Below, piece after piece: positions 50,857 to 61,605 of a DNA stretch of 64,000 bases. The notes under the pieces were generated by a model. That model was not told the origin of the DNA and did not search any database. It saw only the letters and a program-made list of their open reading frames with translations. The translations under genes and the position numbers were made by a program. Position 1 is the first letter of the stretch, and each line of letters starts with the position of its first letter. Origin of the DNA: Candidatus Aphodovivens avistercoris (GTDB lineage: Bacteria > Actinomycetota > Coriobacteriia > Coriobacteriales > Eggerthellaceae); contig DVIW01000006.1 of the NCBI GenBank assembly GCA_018710945.1, positions 34,823-98,822 of the forward strand. The letters run 5' to 3'.

Positions 50857-53424
50857 CTACTCGGCCACCACGTTCACCAGGCGGCCCGGCACCACGATGG
50901 CCTTCTTGACCTCCTTGCCGGCCAGCACCGCCTCCACCGCGGCCAGGCCCGCGGCGCGCACCTCGCCCTCGGGCGCGTCGGCGGCCACGGTGATGCGCGC
51001 CTTCACCTTGCCGTTCACCTGCACGGCCAGCTCCACCTCGTCGGCCTTCGCCAGCTCGGGGTCGAACGCGGGCCACGCCTGCGCGTGCACCGAGTCCTCA
51101 TGCCCCAGCACCTCGTGCCACAGCTCCTCGGCCCAGTGCGGGGCGATGGGCGCCAGCAGCTTCACGATGGTCTCGGCCAGATCGGCGTCGAACGCCTTGG
51201 CATGATCGCACGAGCGGCGCGCCTCAAGCGAGGCGGCGCGCAGGTACTCGCCCGTCGCATTCGACAGCTCCATGATGGCGGCGATGGCGGTGTTGAAGTT
51301 GTTGCGGTCGAAGTCGTCGGCCACCTTCCCCACCACGCGGTGCCGCTCGCGCAGCACGGTCTTCGACAGCTCGTGCAGCTTCTCGACGGAGGGCGCCTCG
51401 GGGACGGCGAACAGGGTGTCCTCCCCCGCCGTGCCGGCCAGGTCGCACACCTGGCGCCACACGCGGTTCAGGAACTTGTAGATGCCGGCCAGGCCGTCCT
51501 CGTTCCACAGCTTCTCTTTGTCCGGCGGCCCCATGAACAGCATGGTGGCGCGCACGGCGTCGGCACCGTAGTTGGCGATCATGTCCTCGGGCGACACCAC
51601 GTTGCCCTTCGACTTGCTCATCACGTCGCCGTGGGAGTCCAGCACCATGCCCTGGCACAGCAGGTTCTTGAACGGCTCGTCGAAGTCCAGCATCCCCACA
51701 TCGCGCAGCACCTTCGTGAAGAAGCGGCTGTAGAGCAAGTGCAGAATGGCGTGCTCGATGCCGCCGATGTACTGGTCCACCGGCAGCCAGTGGTTCGCCT
51801 TGGCCGGGTCGAACGGCGCGGCGTCGTTGTGCGGGTCGGCGTAGCGCATGTAGTACCAGCTGGAGCACGTGAACGTGTCCATCGTGTCGGTCTCGCGGCG
51901 GGCGGGCACGCCGCACACGGGGCAGGTGCACGCGGCGAAGCCCTCGTGAGTGGCCAGCGTCTCGCCGGCGGCCAGGTCGATGTCCTCGGGCAGCATCACG
52001 GGCAGATCCTCTTCGGGCACCGGCACCACGCCGCAGTGCTCGCAGTGGATGGCCGGGATGGGGTTGCCCCAGTAGCGCTGGCGGCTGATCAGCCAGTCGC
52101 GCAGGCGGAACTCCACCTTGCGGCGGCCTGTTCCGGCGGCCTCCAGGTCGGCCACGATGGCCTCCTCGCCGGCGGAGTGCTTGCCGCCGACCATGCCCGT
52201 GTACTTGCCCGACTGCACCAGGATGCCCTCGGCGGCGTAGGCGACCTCCCAATCGACTGAGGTCACCACGCGGTTCTGCTCGTCTTTCAGCTGCGGGTAG
52301 AGCGGGTCGTCCTCGCCCAGGATGATGGGGATGATGGGCAGGTCGTACTTGCGGGCGAACTCGAAGTCGCGCTGGTCGCCGCAGGGCACGGCCATCACGG
52401 CGCCGGTGCCGTAGTCGGCCACCACGTAGTCGGCCACCCACACGGGCACCTGCTCGCCGTTGACGGGGTTGACCATGTAGCGGCCCGTGAACACGCCGTG
52501 CTTCTCGCGGTCGCCCTGGGCGCGCTCCACGGCGCTCACCTTCTTGGCGGCCTCGGCGAACTCCATGACCTCCTGTTCGTAGGGGGTGCCGGCCACCAGG
52601 TCGTGCAGGCCGGCGTACTCGGGCGCCAGCACGAAGAAGCTGCAGCCGAACAGCGTGTCGGCGCGCGTGGTGAACACGGTGATCTTCTGGCCCGCGTCAT
52701 CTTTGCCCTCCGCCGGCGCCAGGGCGAAGTCCACCTCCGCGCCCTCGGAGCGGCCGATCCAGTTCGCCTGCTGCTGCTTCACGCGCTCGGGCCAGCCGTC
52801 AAGCTGGTCCAGGTCGTCCAGCAGCTCCTGCGCGTAGTCGGTGATCTTGAAGTACCACTGGGTCAGGTCGCGCTTCTCCACCTCGGAGTCGCAGCGCCAG
52901 CAGCGTCCCTCGGTCACCTGTTCGTTGGCCAGCACGGTCTGGCAGCTGGGGCACCAGTTCACCGGGCTGTTACGGCGCTCGACGAGGCCGCGTTTCCAGA
53001 ACTGCAGGAAAATCCACTGGCCCCAGCGGTAGTACTCGGGGTCGCACGCCACCACGGTGCGGTCCCAGTCGTAGGAGAAGCCCATGCGCTTGAAGCTGGC
53101 CTTCTGCGTCTCGATGTTGGCATAGGTCCACTTCGCGGGGTGGCTTTTGTGCTTGATGGCGGCGTTCTCGGCCGGCAGGCCGAACGCGTCCCAGCCCATG
53201 GGGTGCAGCACGTTGAACCCGCGCATGCGCGAGTAGCGCGCGATCACGTCGCCGTAGGTGTAGTTGCTCACGTGCCCCATGTGGATGTCGCCCGAGGGAT
53301 AGGGGAACATCTCCAGCACGTACTTCTTGGGCTTGGAGGCGTCCTCCTCCACCTTGTTCTGGCCCGTCTCTTCCCAGACCTTCTGCCAGCGGGGCTCGAT
53401 CTCGTGGGGGTTGTACTGTTTCAT
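50857..53424 (-). CDS. leuS: Leucyl-tRNA synthetase
   Basis: 855 residues, normal for bacterial LeuRS. HIGH-class motif as [16 protein letters not shown] near residue 42-57, KMSKS motif as [15 protein letters not shown] near 615, and CP1 editing domain between. A zinc-ribbon-like CPSCQTV and CWRCDSEV pair lies in the insertion near residue 155-180. Start 53424 follows GAAGGAAG; the frame up to 53493 is unsupported. It is followed directly by truA and the small gene, so the three form a translation-linked operon. Confidence 0.97.
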   Translation of the reverse strand: MKQYNPHEIEPRWQKVWEETGQNKVEEDASKPKKYVLEMFPYPSGDIHMGHVSNYTYGDVIARYSRMRGFNVLHPMGWDAFGLPAENAAIKHKSHPAKWTYANIETQKASFKRMGFSYDWDRTVVACDPEYYRWGQWIFLQFWKRGLVERRNSPVNWCPSCQTVLANEQVTEGRCWRCDSEVEKRDLTQWYFKITDYAQELLDDLDQLDGWPERVKQQQANWIGRSEGAEVDFALAPAEGKDDAGQKITVFTTRADTLFGCSFFVLAPEYAGLHDLVAGTPYEQEVMEFAEAAKKVSAVERAQGDREKHGVFTGRYMVNPVNGEQVPVWVADYVVADYGTGAVMAVPCGDQRDFEFARKYDLPIIPIILGEDDPLYPQLKDEQNRVVTSVDWEVAYAAEGILVQSGKYTGMVGGKHSAGEEAIVADLEAAGTGRRKVEFRLRDWLISRQRYWGNPIPAIHCEHCGVVPVPEEDLPVMLPEDIDLAAGETLATHEGFAACTCPVCGVPARRETDTMDTFTCSSWYYMRYADPHNDAAPFDPAKANHWLPVDQYIGGIEHAILHLLYSRFFTKVLRDVGMLDFDEPFKNLLCQGMVLDSHGDVMSKSKGNVVSPEDMIANYGADAVRATMLFMGPPDKEKLWNEDGLAGIYKFLNRVWRQVCDLAGTAGEDTLFAVPEAPSVEKLHELSKTVLRERHRVVGKVADDFDRNNFNTAIAAIMELSNATGEYLRAASLEARRSCDHAKAFDADLAETIVKLLAPIAPHWAEELWHEVLGHEDSVHAQAWPAFDPELAKADEVELAVQVNGKVKARITVAADAPEGEVRAAGLAAVEAVLAGKEVKKAIVVPGRLVNVVAE

Positions 53425-53656
53425 GGCGTCAGCTTCCTTCGCGGTGCCTTGCATCCTCATCGCCGCGCCCGCACGTCGCCGGGCCGGTCGCAACGCCCCA
53501 TTATAGAGGTTGGCACGCGGCCTGGGCAGCGCGGTTGCGCGTTTTCACGATCTGCGGAATCGCGCGGCGGGACGGGCGGAACGGCCAAGGGACGCAGCCG
53601 CCGCGCGAAGCGCAGAAGGGGCGGACGGCGAACGGTGCGGCGGCCGCCCCCGCCTG

Positions 53657-54799
53657 TCACGCCACCAGCAGCGTGAGGATGCGCAGCTGGGGGTTGAGGA
53701 CGAACCGGAGGTTCGCGCCGCGGTAGTCGGCGCCGGTGAGCGCCGAGACGCGCTCGAGCGTCCGCCAACCGCCGCGGCCGTGCACCACCTCGCGCTCCAT
53801 CTTCGCGTACACGGCGTCGCTGGCCGCCTTCACCGCCGCGCCCGAGGCACCGGCCGCCAGCTGCCGCCCCACCATGTCGGCATAGCGCCCCGCGTCCCAC
53901 GCGCGCAGGCACAGCCCCTCGCGCCGGTAGTACTCCGCCGCCGTGGCGGTGCAGGCCGGGACCGGGAACGGCGCGGCCGTGACCCGATGCGTCGCGGAGA
54001 TCTCCGCATCGGTCAGGCAGAAGTAGTCGAACGACACCCCCTGTGCGCCGGTCGCAGCGGCTCGGTCGGCGGAAAGGGACGCCCAGGTGGGGTCCATGTG
54101 GTAGAAGCGCCCCTCGATGCGCGCCACCAGCCAAGCATGGCTGCCCCACGCGTCGTCGGGGTCGGATGCCGAGCGCGCCTCGCCCGACACGAGCGCTGCC
54201 ATGACCCCCGCGCGCTGCAGCAGCAGCTGGACGCCCTTGGCGAAACCCGCGCACACCGCGCTGCTGTCCAAAAGCGCACCCGTCGCCTCGAAGGGCCGCA
54301 TGCCGGCCGGGCCGCCATCGTCGGCGTCGCGCGCGGCGAAGTCGTAGCGCGTGCCGCCCGCCACCTGGGAGAACGCGCGCTTGGCGCACTCGTACTCGCC
54401 CGCGCCCGCCGGCAGGGCGGAAAGGAAGGCCTCGGCTGCGGCGGCCAGGCGCGCGTCGTCGTCGGGACGCGCGTCGGCGCAGCGCGCGACGGACACCTCC
54501 GCGAAGCCCAGGCCCACCGCGATGGAGGCCCCGCTGCCCAGCCAGTGAACCTCGGGGTGGTCGGCCTTCACCATGCGCAGCACCTCGAACGCCTCGTCGG
54601 CCGAAGCCATGCCGCGCACCCGCGCGCGGGGCCGGCCCTCCGCCAGCGCCCGGCAGATGTCCTCGTAGGCGCGCCGGCGCGCGCCGGACAGCGCGGCGTA
54701 GGCGCAGTGGATGCGCTCGTCGGGCGGCAGCACCGCGCCGCGCGCCGCCGCGCCCGCGCCCGCGCGGTTCGCGCCTGCGGCTCCAAAGCGGACCATCAT
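53657..54799 (-). CDS. Transglutaminase-like protease-fold protein
   Basis: 380 residues. Transglutaminase-core triad: Cys183 in SSAVCAGFAKGVQLLL, His221 in AWGSHAWLVARI, and Asp236 in FYHMDPTW. Flanks are Ala/Arg-rich. Start 54799 overlaps the stop of the GAP1-like gene as ATGA, so translation is coupled and the two proteins probably work together. In related conflict-type gene sets a papain-fold peptidase often acts as an effector. Here it could cleave or crosslink a partner; direct evidence is absent. No signal peptide. Confidence 0.82.
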   Translation of the reverse strand: MMVRFGAAGANRAGAGAAARGAVLPPDERIHCAYAALSGARRRAYEDICRALAEGRPRARVRGMASADEAFEVLRMVKADHPEVHWLGSGASIAVGLGFAEVSVARCADARPDDDARLAAAAEAFLSALPAGAGEYECAKRAFSQVAGGTRYDFAARDADDGGPAGMRPFEATGALLDSSAVCAGFAKGVQLLLQRAGVMAALVSGEARSASDPDDAWGSHAWLVARIEGRFYHMDPTWASLSADRAAATGAQGVSFDYFCLTDAEISATHRVTAAPFPVPACTATAAEYYRREGLCLRAWDAGRYADMVGRQLAAGASGAAVKAASDAVYAKMEREVVHGRGGWRTLERVSALTGADYRGANLRFVLNPQLRILTLLVA

Positions 54800-56418
54800 C
54801 CCCACCGTCCTTTCCCGAACGGGAAGCCGCTGCCGGCGCGCCCGGCCTCCCCCTTGCGCTTCGTCGGCTTCGGCGGCTTCTGGCGGCGCGCCGGGCGCCC
54901 GCCTCCCTCGTGCGCACGGCCGTCCGAGGGCGCGTGGCCTGCGCCCCGCGAAGCGAACAGACCGCGTCGCGGGGCGGCGCCCGGCCCGACTCCGACGCCT
55001 GAAGCCGCGCCCGCTCCGCCAGGCCCGCCGCCGAACGCCGTTCCCGCTGCGCCGCCGAACCCAGCCGCGCCGCCGCTCACGCCGCCACCGAACCCGGCGC
55101 CAGCCCCCGCCTGCCGCACGGCGAAGCAGCGGGCCAGCGCGTCCAGAAACGCCGCCGCGCGCTCGGGGCGGGCGGCCAGCTCCGCCAAAGCCGCGCACGC
55201 CTGCCGGCGCGCCTCGGCGTCCGCGCGCGCCCACATTGCCAGCGCGTAGGACAAGGCAGCCGCGTCCCCTTCCGCACCCAGGCTTCCCAGCTCTTCCAAA
55301 ACCGCGCGCAGGGCCAGGCGCCGCAGCGGCTCCGACCCGCGCTGCGCGACGAACGCCAGCGTCGCCCCCGCATCGGCCACATCCGCCAAACCTCGCTCGA
55401 CCAGCTGCTGCGCCGCCACCGCCGCATCCAGGTCGGCCAGGCTCAGCCGCAGATCAAGGCTGCGGCTGCAGAACGCGCGGAACGCCGCCAGGCCCTCGGG
55501 CCCCGCGCGCCAGCCGCACTCGACCGCATCCTGGAACGCCGCGCCGGCGATCCCGCCCGCAGCCGCGCCACCAGAAGACCCACCCGCAACCGGAACCGTG
55601 CCCGGCACCCCCGCGGCCCCTTCCCCATCCGCGAACAGCTCCGCTCCCGCGCCGTCCGCCACCATACCGCTGCACGGATCGAACGCCAGGCAGGCGTCGC
55701 GCACGTAGGCGGGAACGCAGCAGAAGAACGCCTCAGGGCCGATGCCGCACAGCGTAGCGCCCGCCGCCAGGTTGTCGCAGCCCACGACGAAGCCCAAGCG
55801 CGCCGCCAACGCAAGCGGCAGCGCGTAGGTGGCCGCCGCCACCCAGAACAGCGCCTCGTCCGGTTCCGCCAGAACGGCCAGCACGCGGCCCTCTTCCGCC
55901 GCCAGCACCGCCGCCCGCGCCAGCTTCGCCGCCGCGCGCTGCGCGCCCCGCCCGGCCAGCCAGCGCCCCACGGACGCCTCGTCCACCAGCCCGGCGGGCG
56001 CCAGCTCCACCGGGGGCAGAAACGCCGGCGGCGCATCGACGTTCACTTCGCCAGGCTCCATCGAACGCCGCCAGAACGCCGCGCCCGCCAGCTCGACGGG
56101 ATGGAACCCCGCCGCCTCCAACGGCGCCGCCACGGCATGGCGCAGCACGTTGCCCGCGCGCCCGGCCGGCCCCATGTAGTCGTAGGGCAGCTTGGTGTTG
56201 CACGCCCACACCGCACCGACGCCCTCCACTGGCGCGTAGCCGAACGCCGTGGCGCCGACGCCTTCCGGCACGTCGAAGGGCAGAAGCCGCCGAAACGACG
56301 GCCCCGCGTCGAATCCCGCCGTCGGCAGGGCCGCATCGTAGGAGAACACCTGCAATCCGTCCGAAACCCCCTCGATGCCGCGCCGGCACGAGGTGTAGAT
56401 GATCTGATGGGCGCGCAT
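54796..56418 (-). CDS. GAP1-N2-like GTPase-associated protein
   Basis: 540 residues. The N-terminus HQIIYTSCRRGIEGVSDGLQ is the GAP1-N pattern (IYTSC-x2-G-x2-G-x2-GFQ type) of GTPase-associated protein 1. The central 350 residues are mostly helical and Ala-rich, and the last 90 are low-complexity Gly/Ala then basic. Start 56418 follows AAGGAGGTGG; an ATG at 56436 overlaps the GTPase stop but has no RBS. GAP1 proteins are defined by linkage to double-GTPase genes, which is exactly the context here. Molecular role unknown. Confidence 0.72.
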   Translation of the reverse strand: MRAHQIIYTSCRRGIEGVSDGLQVFSYDAALPTAGFDAGPSFRRLLPFDVPEGVGATAFGYAPVEGVGAVWACNTKLPYDYMGPAGRAGNVLRHAVAAPLEAAGFHPVELAGAAFWRRSMEPGEVNVDAPPAFLPPVELAPAGLVDEASVGRWLAGRGAQRAAAKLARAAVLAAEEGRVLAVLAEPDEALFWVAAATYALPLALAARLGFVVGCDNLAAGATLCGIGPEAFFCCVPAYVRDACLAFDPCSGMVADGAGAELFADGEGAAGVPGTVPVAGGSSGGAAAGGIAGAAFQDAVECGWRAGPEGLAAFRAFCSRSLDLRLSLADLDAAVAAQQLVERGLADVADAGATLAFVAQRGSEPLRRLALRAVLEELGSLGAEGDAAALSYALAMWARADAEARRQACAALAELAARPERAAAFLDALARCFAVRQAGAGAGFGGGVSGGAAGFGGAAGTAFGGGPGGAGAASGVGVGPGAAPRRGLFASRGAGHAPSDGRAHEGGGRPARRQKPPKPTKRKGEAGRAGSGFPFGKGRWG

Positions 56419-56432
56419 CGCCGCCACCTCCT

Positions 56433-57656
56433 TCATCGTGCCCGCGCAAGCAGGCCGTTTTCCTCCATGATCCACAGCAGCGGGTCCTCCACCCGATGCG
56501 GCAGGGGCCGATGCACGCGCCCCGCGCCGTCCGGGGCGTTGCCCATCCCCAGGCTGGACACCGCGAACAGCGAGAAGTTGCGGTAGTTCGCCTGCATCTG
56601 CATCAGCAGCGGCTGCAGGCCCCAGGCCCCCAGCAGGCTGCGCATCTCCGCGTCCACCGCCACGCGGTCGGCCTCCACGAACCCGCCCGCCGCGCAGTGC
56701 GGGCTGGGCGCGGCCGCCGCGGCGGCTCCCGGCACCAGCTTCGCCACCTCGTCGTACTTCGAGAACGTCAGCGCCACGGGAATGTCGATGGGACGGCCCG
56801 GCTTCAGCCCGCGGCTCTGGCGGATGAGCGCCGAGATGTTCGCCAGCACCGTGTCGGGCGCGAAACCCGCCACCGCGCCCGTGCTGTGCGACACGTGCCC
56901 GGCCGCGCTTTCCACCCGCGCAAGCACCTCGGGCACCTGCAGCGGGTCCATCAGAAAGATGATGCCCGCCGAATGCCCCAGGTAGCGGTTGACCGTGGCC
57001 ATGAGGTGGGCGTCCTGCAGGTCCTCGCCCGCCGCGTCGAAGAACGCCAGGGTGAAGCGCCCCTTGCGCCCGCGCGCGCGGCCGACGTACTCGAAGGTGT
57101 ACACGAGGGGCTGCTTGTCCTCGCCGCGCATGCCGGTGAAGTTGCTCTGCGTCAGCTCGAGCGTCTCCTGCCGGCCGTAAAGGCGGTCGTACTTGGTGCG
57201 GCGGTAGATGGCGTCGGCGTTGTAGGCCCCGCTCATGTCCACGAACCCCTGCACCGTCGCGCCCAGCGCCGGCGCGATGCGCCGCTGCAGCTCGTTCACC
57301 AGCACGGCGATGTAGTGGCTCTTCCCCGACGAGCGCGTGCCCACCACCGAGATGATGTTGTCGCAGCCTGAAAGCGTGGTGTCGGGCAGCGTGTTGTGGC
57401 AGCGCGGGCAGATGGGAAGCGTGGGATGGCCGCACTTGTCGCAGTTCACGGCCGGCACGCGGAAGCAGTCGCGCACCGAGACCTCGCGCTTGACCACGTG
57501 CCCCAGGCTGACCGCGTGCGTCGCGCCCAGGTACTTCTGGTAGACGGCGTCCTGCTCTTTGCCCGCGGGGCACCAGCCGTTGTGGCAGCGGTGCTCCACG
57601 CGGTCAAGCGTCACCCGCTCGAAGCAGAACGGGCAGGTGAACACGAATTTCTGCAT
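56433..57656 (-). CDS. Zinc-ribbon double-GTPase-like (DO-GTPase2) protein
   Basis: 407 residues. Two cysteine knuckle sets open the protein (Cys8/11 with Cys24/29; Cys72/75 with Cys83/86). A P-loop GTPase domain follows: G1 VVGTRSSGKSHY (about 104-115), G3-like FFDAAGEDL, and LTFSKYDEV as the G4 region. This arrangement fits the DO-GTPase2 family named in comparative work on prokaryotic conflict systems. Probable role: nucleotide-controlled switch at the centre of the system. Start 57656 follows AAAGGAG. Overlap with the GAP1 gene (ATGA) shows tight coupling. Confidence 0.78.
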   Translation of the reverse strand: MQKFVFTCPFCFERVTLDRVEHRCHNGWCPAGKEQDAVYQKYLGATHAVSLGHVVKREVSVRDCFRVPAVNCDKCGHPTLPICPRCHNTLPDTTLSGCDNIISVVGTRSSGKSHYIAVLVNELQRRIAPALGATVQGFVDMSGAYNADAIYRRTKYDRLYGRQETLELTQSNFTGMRGEDKQPLVYTFEYVGRARGRKGRFTLAFFDAAGEDLQDAHLMATVNRYLGHSAGIIFLMDPLQVPEVLARVESAAGHVSHSTGAVAGFAPDTVLANISALIRQSRGLKPGRPIDIPVALTFSKYDEVAKLVPGAAAAAAPSPHCAAGGFVEADRVAVDAEMRSLLGAWGLQPLLMQMQANYRNFSLFAVSSLGMGNAPDGAGRVHRPLPHRVEDPLLWIMEENGLLARAR

Positions 57657-57716
57657 GGTTTTGCTCCTTTCCGGGGCGCGAGGCCCCTCTTCGCCCGCAG
57701 CGTGGGCGCGCCGAAC

Positions 57717-59453
57717 TCAGCTGACCTTGCACGACGACCCCGGCACCAGGGCGAACGCGTCGGCGGGGCCGGCGGCGGGAAACACCCGCACGTACAGGTC
57801 ACGGGCGTTGGGCAGGCCGGGTACCTCCACCCGCAACGCGCCGTCCACGCGCTGCGCGGGGATGCGAGCGGCCACGGGCGCGCCCTCCGCGGCAAGCGGC
57901 AGCGACCCCTGCCCGTAGGCCACCAGCGCCTCGGGCAGCTGTAAGGGCCCTGCGGGCGCGTCGAAGACCACGGTGACGCGCGGCGCGCGAAACGGTCGGC
58001 GGCGCGCCTCCACGCGATAGGGGATGCGCCCGGCGCCGGGCGGCTTCACCTGCCAGTCGGCCCCTTTCGAGTAGCGCACCCGGCCGTCGGCGCGGTACTC
58101 GGCGAACACCGTCACGAAGCAGCCCAGGCGGCGCGCGTCGGGCAGGACCAGCGCTCCGTCGCGCTCGTAGACGGCGCGTGGGATCTCGTGGCGGGTCTGC
58201 AGCCCGGCGGCGTTCGCATCCGACAGGCTGCGGGCGAAGCGGTCGGGGCGCGTGAGCACCACGAAGCCGGTGGCCGCCGCGGGCGGGCGGATGCGCACCG
58301 CCACGTTGCCGTTGGCCACGGCGGCGTCCTCGATGACGACGGGCTCGGCAGCCGGCAGCGGACCCGACGGGCGCTGCGGGCGCGCGACGCAGGCGGGCGC
58401 GGGCCGGGCCGCCGACGCGCGTCCGGCAGGCTGCGCGGCGCCGTGCGGTTCCGGGCCGCCGGCGCCGCTCGGGGCCGCCGCGCACCCGGGGGCGCCCGCC
58501 GCTGCCGCCTCGGCACCGGCGCCCTCCCGCCGCAGCAGCAGCGGCGGGCGCTGCGCGCGGCAGAACCCCTCGACAACGTAGGGCGCCTCGGCGGCGTCCT
58601 TCCCCAGAAGGGGGCGGATGGCGTCGGCAGCCTCGCGCGCCAGGAGCCCGTCCACCACGCCGTCGGCCAGCGACGCGCGCTCGCGCAGGTCATCCAGCAC
58701 CCGGCCCACCGCGCGGCGCACCAGGTAAGCGTCGTAGCGGCGGCGCTTCTCGCGGCTGCCGAACACGTCTTTGGCCTTCTGGGCCAGCGTCTCGATGGTG
58801 GTCTTGCGCTCGCGGTCCAGCCGGTAGCTGCCGGCCAGCTCGTCGGCGCGGCGCACGAGGTCGGCGCCCAGGGCGCTGCGCGGGTCGTCGCAGCCGGGCG
58901 GGCAGGCGAACTCGTACAGGTCGCGCGCGCCGTAGAGCGCCAGCTGCACGTCGGCCTTGAACGCGGCGTCCTGGGCGGGGTCGGGCTTGCCGAACGTCTC
59001 GTAGGCGCGCCGGGCGCGATCCTGCCCGCCCCCGCGCTCCACTGCCATGCCCAGCCGCGCGGCGCGGGCCTCCAAAAACGCGGCGTCCAGCGCCACGTCG
59101 CGGATGCCCTGCTCGCGCTCGATGCGCTTGCCCACCACGCGCGCCACGGCGTCCAGCTTCTCCGCCGGCACCACGCGCCCGCCGCCCGCCGCCAAACGCA
59201 GCGACGCGTCGAGCGCCGGATACACGACGCCCTGCGCCTCCTTCGCCATCCGCGCGCGCTCGGCCTCGTTTCCCAGGGCACGCTCCATGTCGTCGGCCTG
59301 GTCGAGCAGGGTGCGGTAGTAGGGCCCCTTGCGCTGGTCGTTCGCCTTCGCCGCCCAGCGCTTGCGGCAGCGCGCCGCCGCCGCGCGCGCCTCGTCGGCG
59401 CCCGGAGCCGGGTCGATGGGAAGCCCCGCTATCAGAAGCCAGTTCAGCAGCAT
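57717..59453 (-). CDS. Protein with J-domain-like segments and beta-rich C-terminus
   Basis: 578 residues. Residues about 10-60 (GLPIDPAPGADEARAAAARC, then KGPYYRTLLDQADDMERAL) and about 195-260, ending VFGSREKRRRYDAYL, resemble helices II-III of J domains; the canonical HPD is not present. An Ala/Pro-rich linker (about 320-370) leads to beta-rich modules that may be Ig-like. Start 59453 follows AGGGAGGG. It is 60 bp upstream of the GTPase gene in the same direction. A J-like partner makes sense beside the DnaK-VWA fusion, but binding is inferred. Confidence 0.6.
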   Translation of the reverse strand: MLLNWLLIAGLPIDPAPGADEARAAAARCRKRWAAKANDQRKGPYYRTLLDQADDMERALGNEAERARMAKEAQGVVYPALDASLRLAAGGGRVVPAEKLDAVARVVGKRIEREQGIRDVALDAAFLEARAARLGMAVERGGGQDRARRAYETFGKPDPAQDAAFKADVQLALYGARDLYEFACPPGCDDPRSALGADLVRRADELAGSYRLDRERKTTIETLAQKAKDVFGSREKRRRYDAYLVRRAVGRVLDDLRERASLADGVVDGLLAREAADAIRPLLGKDAAEAPYVVEGFCRAQRPPLLLRREGAGAEAAAAGAPGCAAAPSGAGGPEPHGAAQPAGRASAARPAPACVARPQRPSGPLPAAEPVVIEDAAVANGNVAVRIRPPAAATGFVVLTRPDRFARSLSDANAAGLQTRHEIPRAVYERDGALVLPDARRLGCFVTVFAEYRADGRVRYSKGADWQVKPPGAGRIPYRVEARRRPFRAPRVTVVFDAPAGPLQLPEALVAYGQGSLPLAAEGAPVAARIPAQRVDGALRVEVPGLPNARDLYVRVFPAAGPADAFALVPGSSCKVS

Positions 59454-59977
59454 GCTCGGTCCCTCCCTTTCCCTGCGGCCCGCCGTCGGCGCAGACGGCG
59501 CCGCCAAACGCACCGCCGCCTGCCGCCGCCAAGGCGGCCGCCTCTTCGGGAACCATGATGCGCGCGCAGGGGAAAGGCGCGGGCCGGGATGTCGAGCCGC
59601 AGTGCCGGGGAGGCGCGGGGAGAGAGGGGGTCGGGAAGAAGCGCGACACGGGCGGAAGCAAGCCGCCACCGGCAGACGAAAGCGCCCCGAGCGGCGCGCG
59701 CTCAACGGACCGCAGCCCAAAAGCCCGGTTCAACGCGACAGCATGGGCGCCTGCCGCGACGACCAGCGCACCCGTCCGAAACGAAGCGCCCGCAGGCAGG
59801 CAGCCGCCAGCCCTCCAGCGCACAACCGGCGTCCTGCGCGCGGGCGCCGACCCTCAAGGTCGGCGGCCCACCGCCGCACCCCATTCCAATCCCCGCCAGC
59901 CGCTCCCAAGCTTTCCGGCCGCCGCCATGCGGCGTGGGCCACGCTGTGCACCAGCGACCATTCCCCGCCGCTTCAAA

Positions 59978-60008
59978 GATTCCGAATCGCCCTAAATCGA
60001 TTCCGAAT
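59978..60008. repeat. Direct repeat upstream of the antiporter promoter
   Basis: GATTCCGAAT at 59978-59987 and again at 59999-60008, 21 bp (two helical turns) apart. The rest of 59454-60187 is GC-rich with no gene I can support. Confidence 0.5.
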
Positions 60009-60052
60009 ACGCCTGGCTTGCCGCTGGCCGCTCGGCAAGGTTTATCCTATGG

Positions 60053-60071
60053 TGACAAATATAATTTGTCA
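60053..60071. promoter_or_regulatory. Palindromic operator overlapping a -10 box
   Basis: TGACAAAT-ATA-ATTTGTCA, perfect 8-base arms. TATAAT (60060-60065) lies inside the palindrome, so bound protein would block RNA polymerase. It sits about 115 bp before the NhaD-type antiporter start. A weak or regulator-dependent -35 region precedes it. Confidence 0.6.
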
Positions 60072-60187
60072 GAGAGCAAAGACGTTTTGCTTGCTGGGCG
60101 CCGCCGCACGGGCCATCCGGCCCGGCTCGGCCGCCCGCGCGTCCACCCCGTCGCGCACAGCAAGCAGCGGCACCGAAGGAGGCACCC

Positions 60188-61573
60188 GTGGAGCTTGGAG
60201 ACACCCTGCCCATCTGGAGCATCGCGCCGTTCGCGGGCATGCTGCTGTCCATCGCCATCTTTCCCCTGGTCAAGGGCGAGTGGTGGGAGAAGCACCAGCT
60301 GCACGTGGCGGCGTTCTGGTCGCTTCTGTTCCTGGTCCCCTTCGCCTTCGCCTACGGCGGCGGCGTGGTGTACGAGCAGCTGTTGGAATCCATCGTGGTG
60401 GACTACATCCCCTTCATCGTGCTGCTGTTCGGCCTGTTCGTGGTGACGGGCGGCATCCGCGTGGCGGGCACCATCAAGGGCTCCACGCGCAACAACGTCA
60501 TCATGCTGGCCATCGGCACGCTGCTGGCCAGCTGGATCGGCACCACCGGCGCGGCCATGCTGCTCATCCGCCCCGTCCTGCGCGCGAACATTTGGCGCAA
60601 GCACAAGGCGCACATCGTGGTGTTCTTCATCTTCCTGGTGGCCAACATCGGCGGCTGCCTGACGCCGCTCGGCGACCCGCCGCTGTTTCTGGGCTACCTG
60701 CGCGGCGTGCCCTTCTTCTGGACGCTTGAGCACATCTGGCCGCTTTTGCTCGTCAACACCGTGGTGCTGCTGGCGCTCTACGCGCTCATCGACCGCCACT
60801 TCGTGAAGAAGGAGGGCGAGGAGGGCCGCGAGCGCTTCGAGCTGCTCGACGCCGCCGACGAGCGCACCCCCATTCGCATCGAGGGCAAGCGCAACATCAT
60901 TTTCCTGGCCGTCATCATCGTCGCCGTCATCCTGAACGGCTCCATCCCGCAGATGGACCTGTTCATCGACCCCGCCGTCGGCGCTACCTACGGCGTCTCG
61001 CTGAGCGAGCACGTGCATTTGGGCATGGAGTACTTCATCCAGATCGCGCTCATCCTCATCGCCGCGGCGCTGTCGCTGCGGCTGACCCCGGCCGAGGTCC
61101 GCGCGTCCAACCACTTCGAGTGGGGTCCCATCGCCGAGGTGGCGAAGCTGTTCATCGGCATCTTCATCACGATGATCCCGGCGTTGGCCATCCTGCGCGC
61201 GCACGGCGCCGACCTGGGCATCGACACGCCGCTCGAGTTCTTCTGGGCCTCCGGCGCGCTGTCGAGCTTCTTGGACAACTCGCCCACCTACGTGGTGTTC
61301 CTCACCGCCGCCGGCTCGCTGGGGGCGGGCGGAGCCGCAGGCGCGGTGGCCACCACGGTGGGAGCCGTGGCGCCGGAGATCCTGCTGGCCATCTCGGCCG
61401 GCGCGGTGTTCATGGGCGCCAACACCTACATCGGCAACGCCCCGAACTTCATGGTGAAGAACATCGCGGAATCCGCCGAGGTGAAGATGCCCAGCTTCTT
61501 CGGCTACATGGGCTGGTCGGTGTGCATCCTCATCCCCGTGTTCATCATCGACAGCCTGCTGTTCTTCCTGTAG
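60188..61573 (+). CDS. NhaD/ArsB-like Na+/H+ antiporter or anion permease
   Basis: 461 residues, about twelve hydrophobic segments, ion-transporter superfamily. Conserved stretches GGCLTPLGDPPLFLGYLRG near residue 158 and ASGALSSFLDNSPTYVVFL near 355 are typical of NhaD-type and citrate/arsenite permease-fold proteins. The start is GTG 60188 behind AAGGAGG. It lies in the opposite direction inside the chaperone/GTPase gene set, so it may be a later insertion or an unrelated house gene. Substrate: Na+/H+ exchange most likely; arsenite or carboxylates cannot be excluded. Confidence 0.82.
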   Translation: MELGDTLPIWSIAPFAGMLLSIAIFPLVKGEWWEKHQLHVAAFWSLLFLVPFAFAYGGGVVYEQLLESIVVDYIPFIVLLFGLFVVTGGIRVAGTIKGSTRNNVIMLAIGTLLASWIGTTGAAMLLIRPVLRANIWRKHKAHIVVFFIFLVANIGGCLTPLGDPPLFLGYLRGVPFFWTLEHIWPLLLVNTVVLLALYALIDRHFVKKEGEEGRERFELLDAADERTPIRIEGKRNIIFLAVIIVAVILNGSIPQMDLFIDPAVGATYGVSLSEHVHLGMEYFIQIALILIAAALSLRLTPAEVRASNHFEWGPIAEVAKLFIGIFITMIPALAILRAHGADLGIDTPLEFFWASGALSSFLDNSPTYVVFLTAAGSLGAGGAAGAVATTVGAVAPEILLAISAGAVFMGANTYIGNAPNFMVKNIAESAEVKMPSFFGYMGWSVCILIPVFIIDSLLFFL

Positions 61574-61605
61574 AAAGAGAAAGCGCTTCTCAGCACCGAA
61601 GCGCC

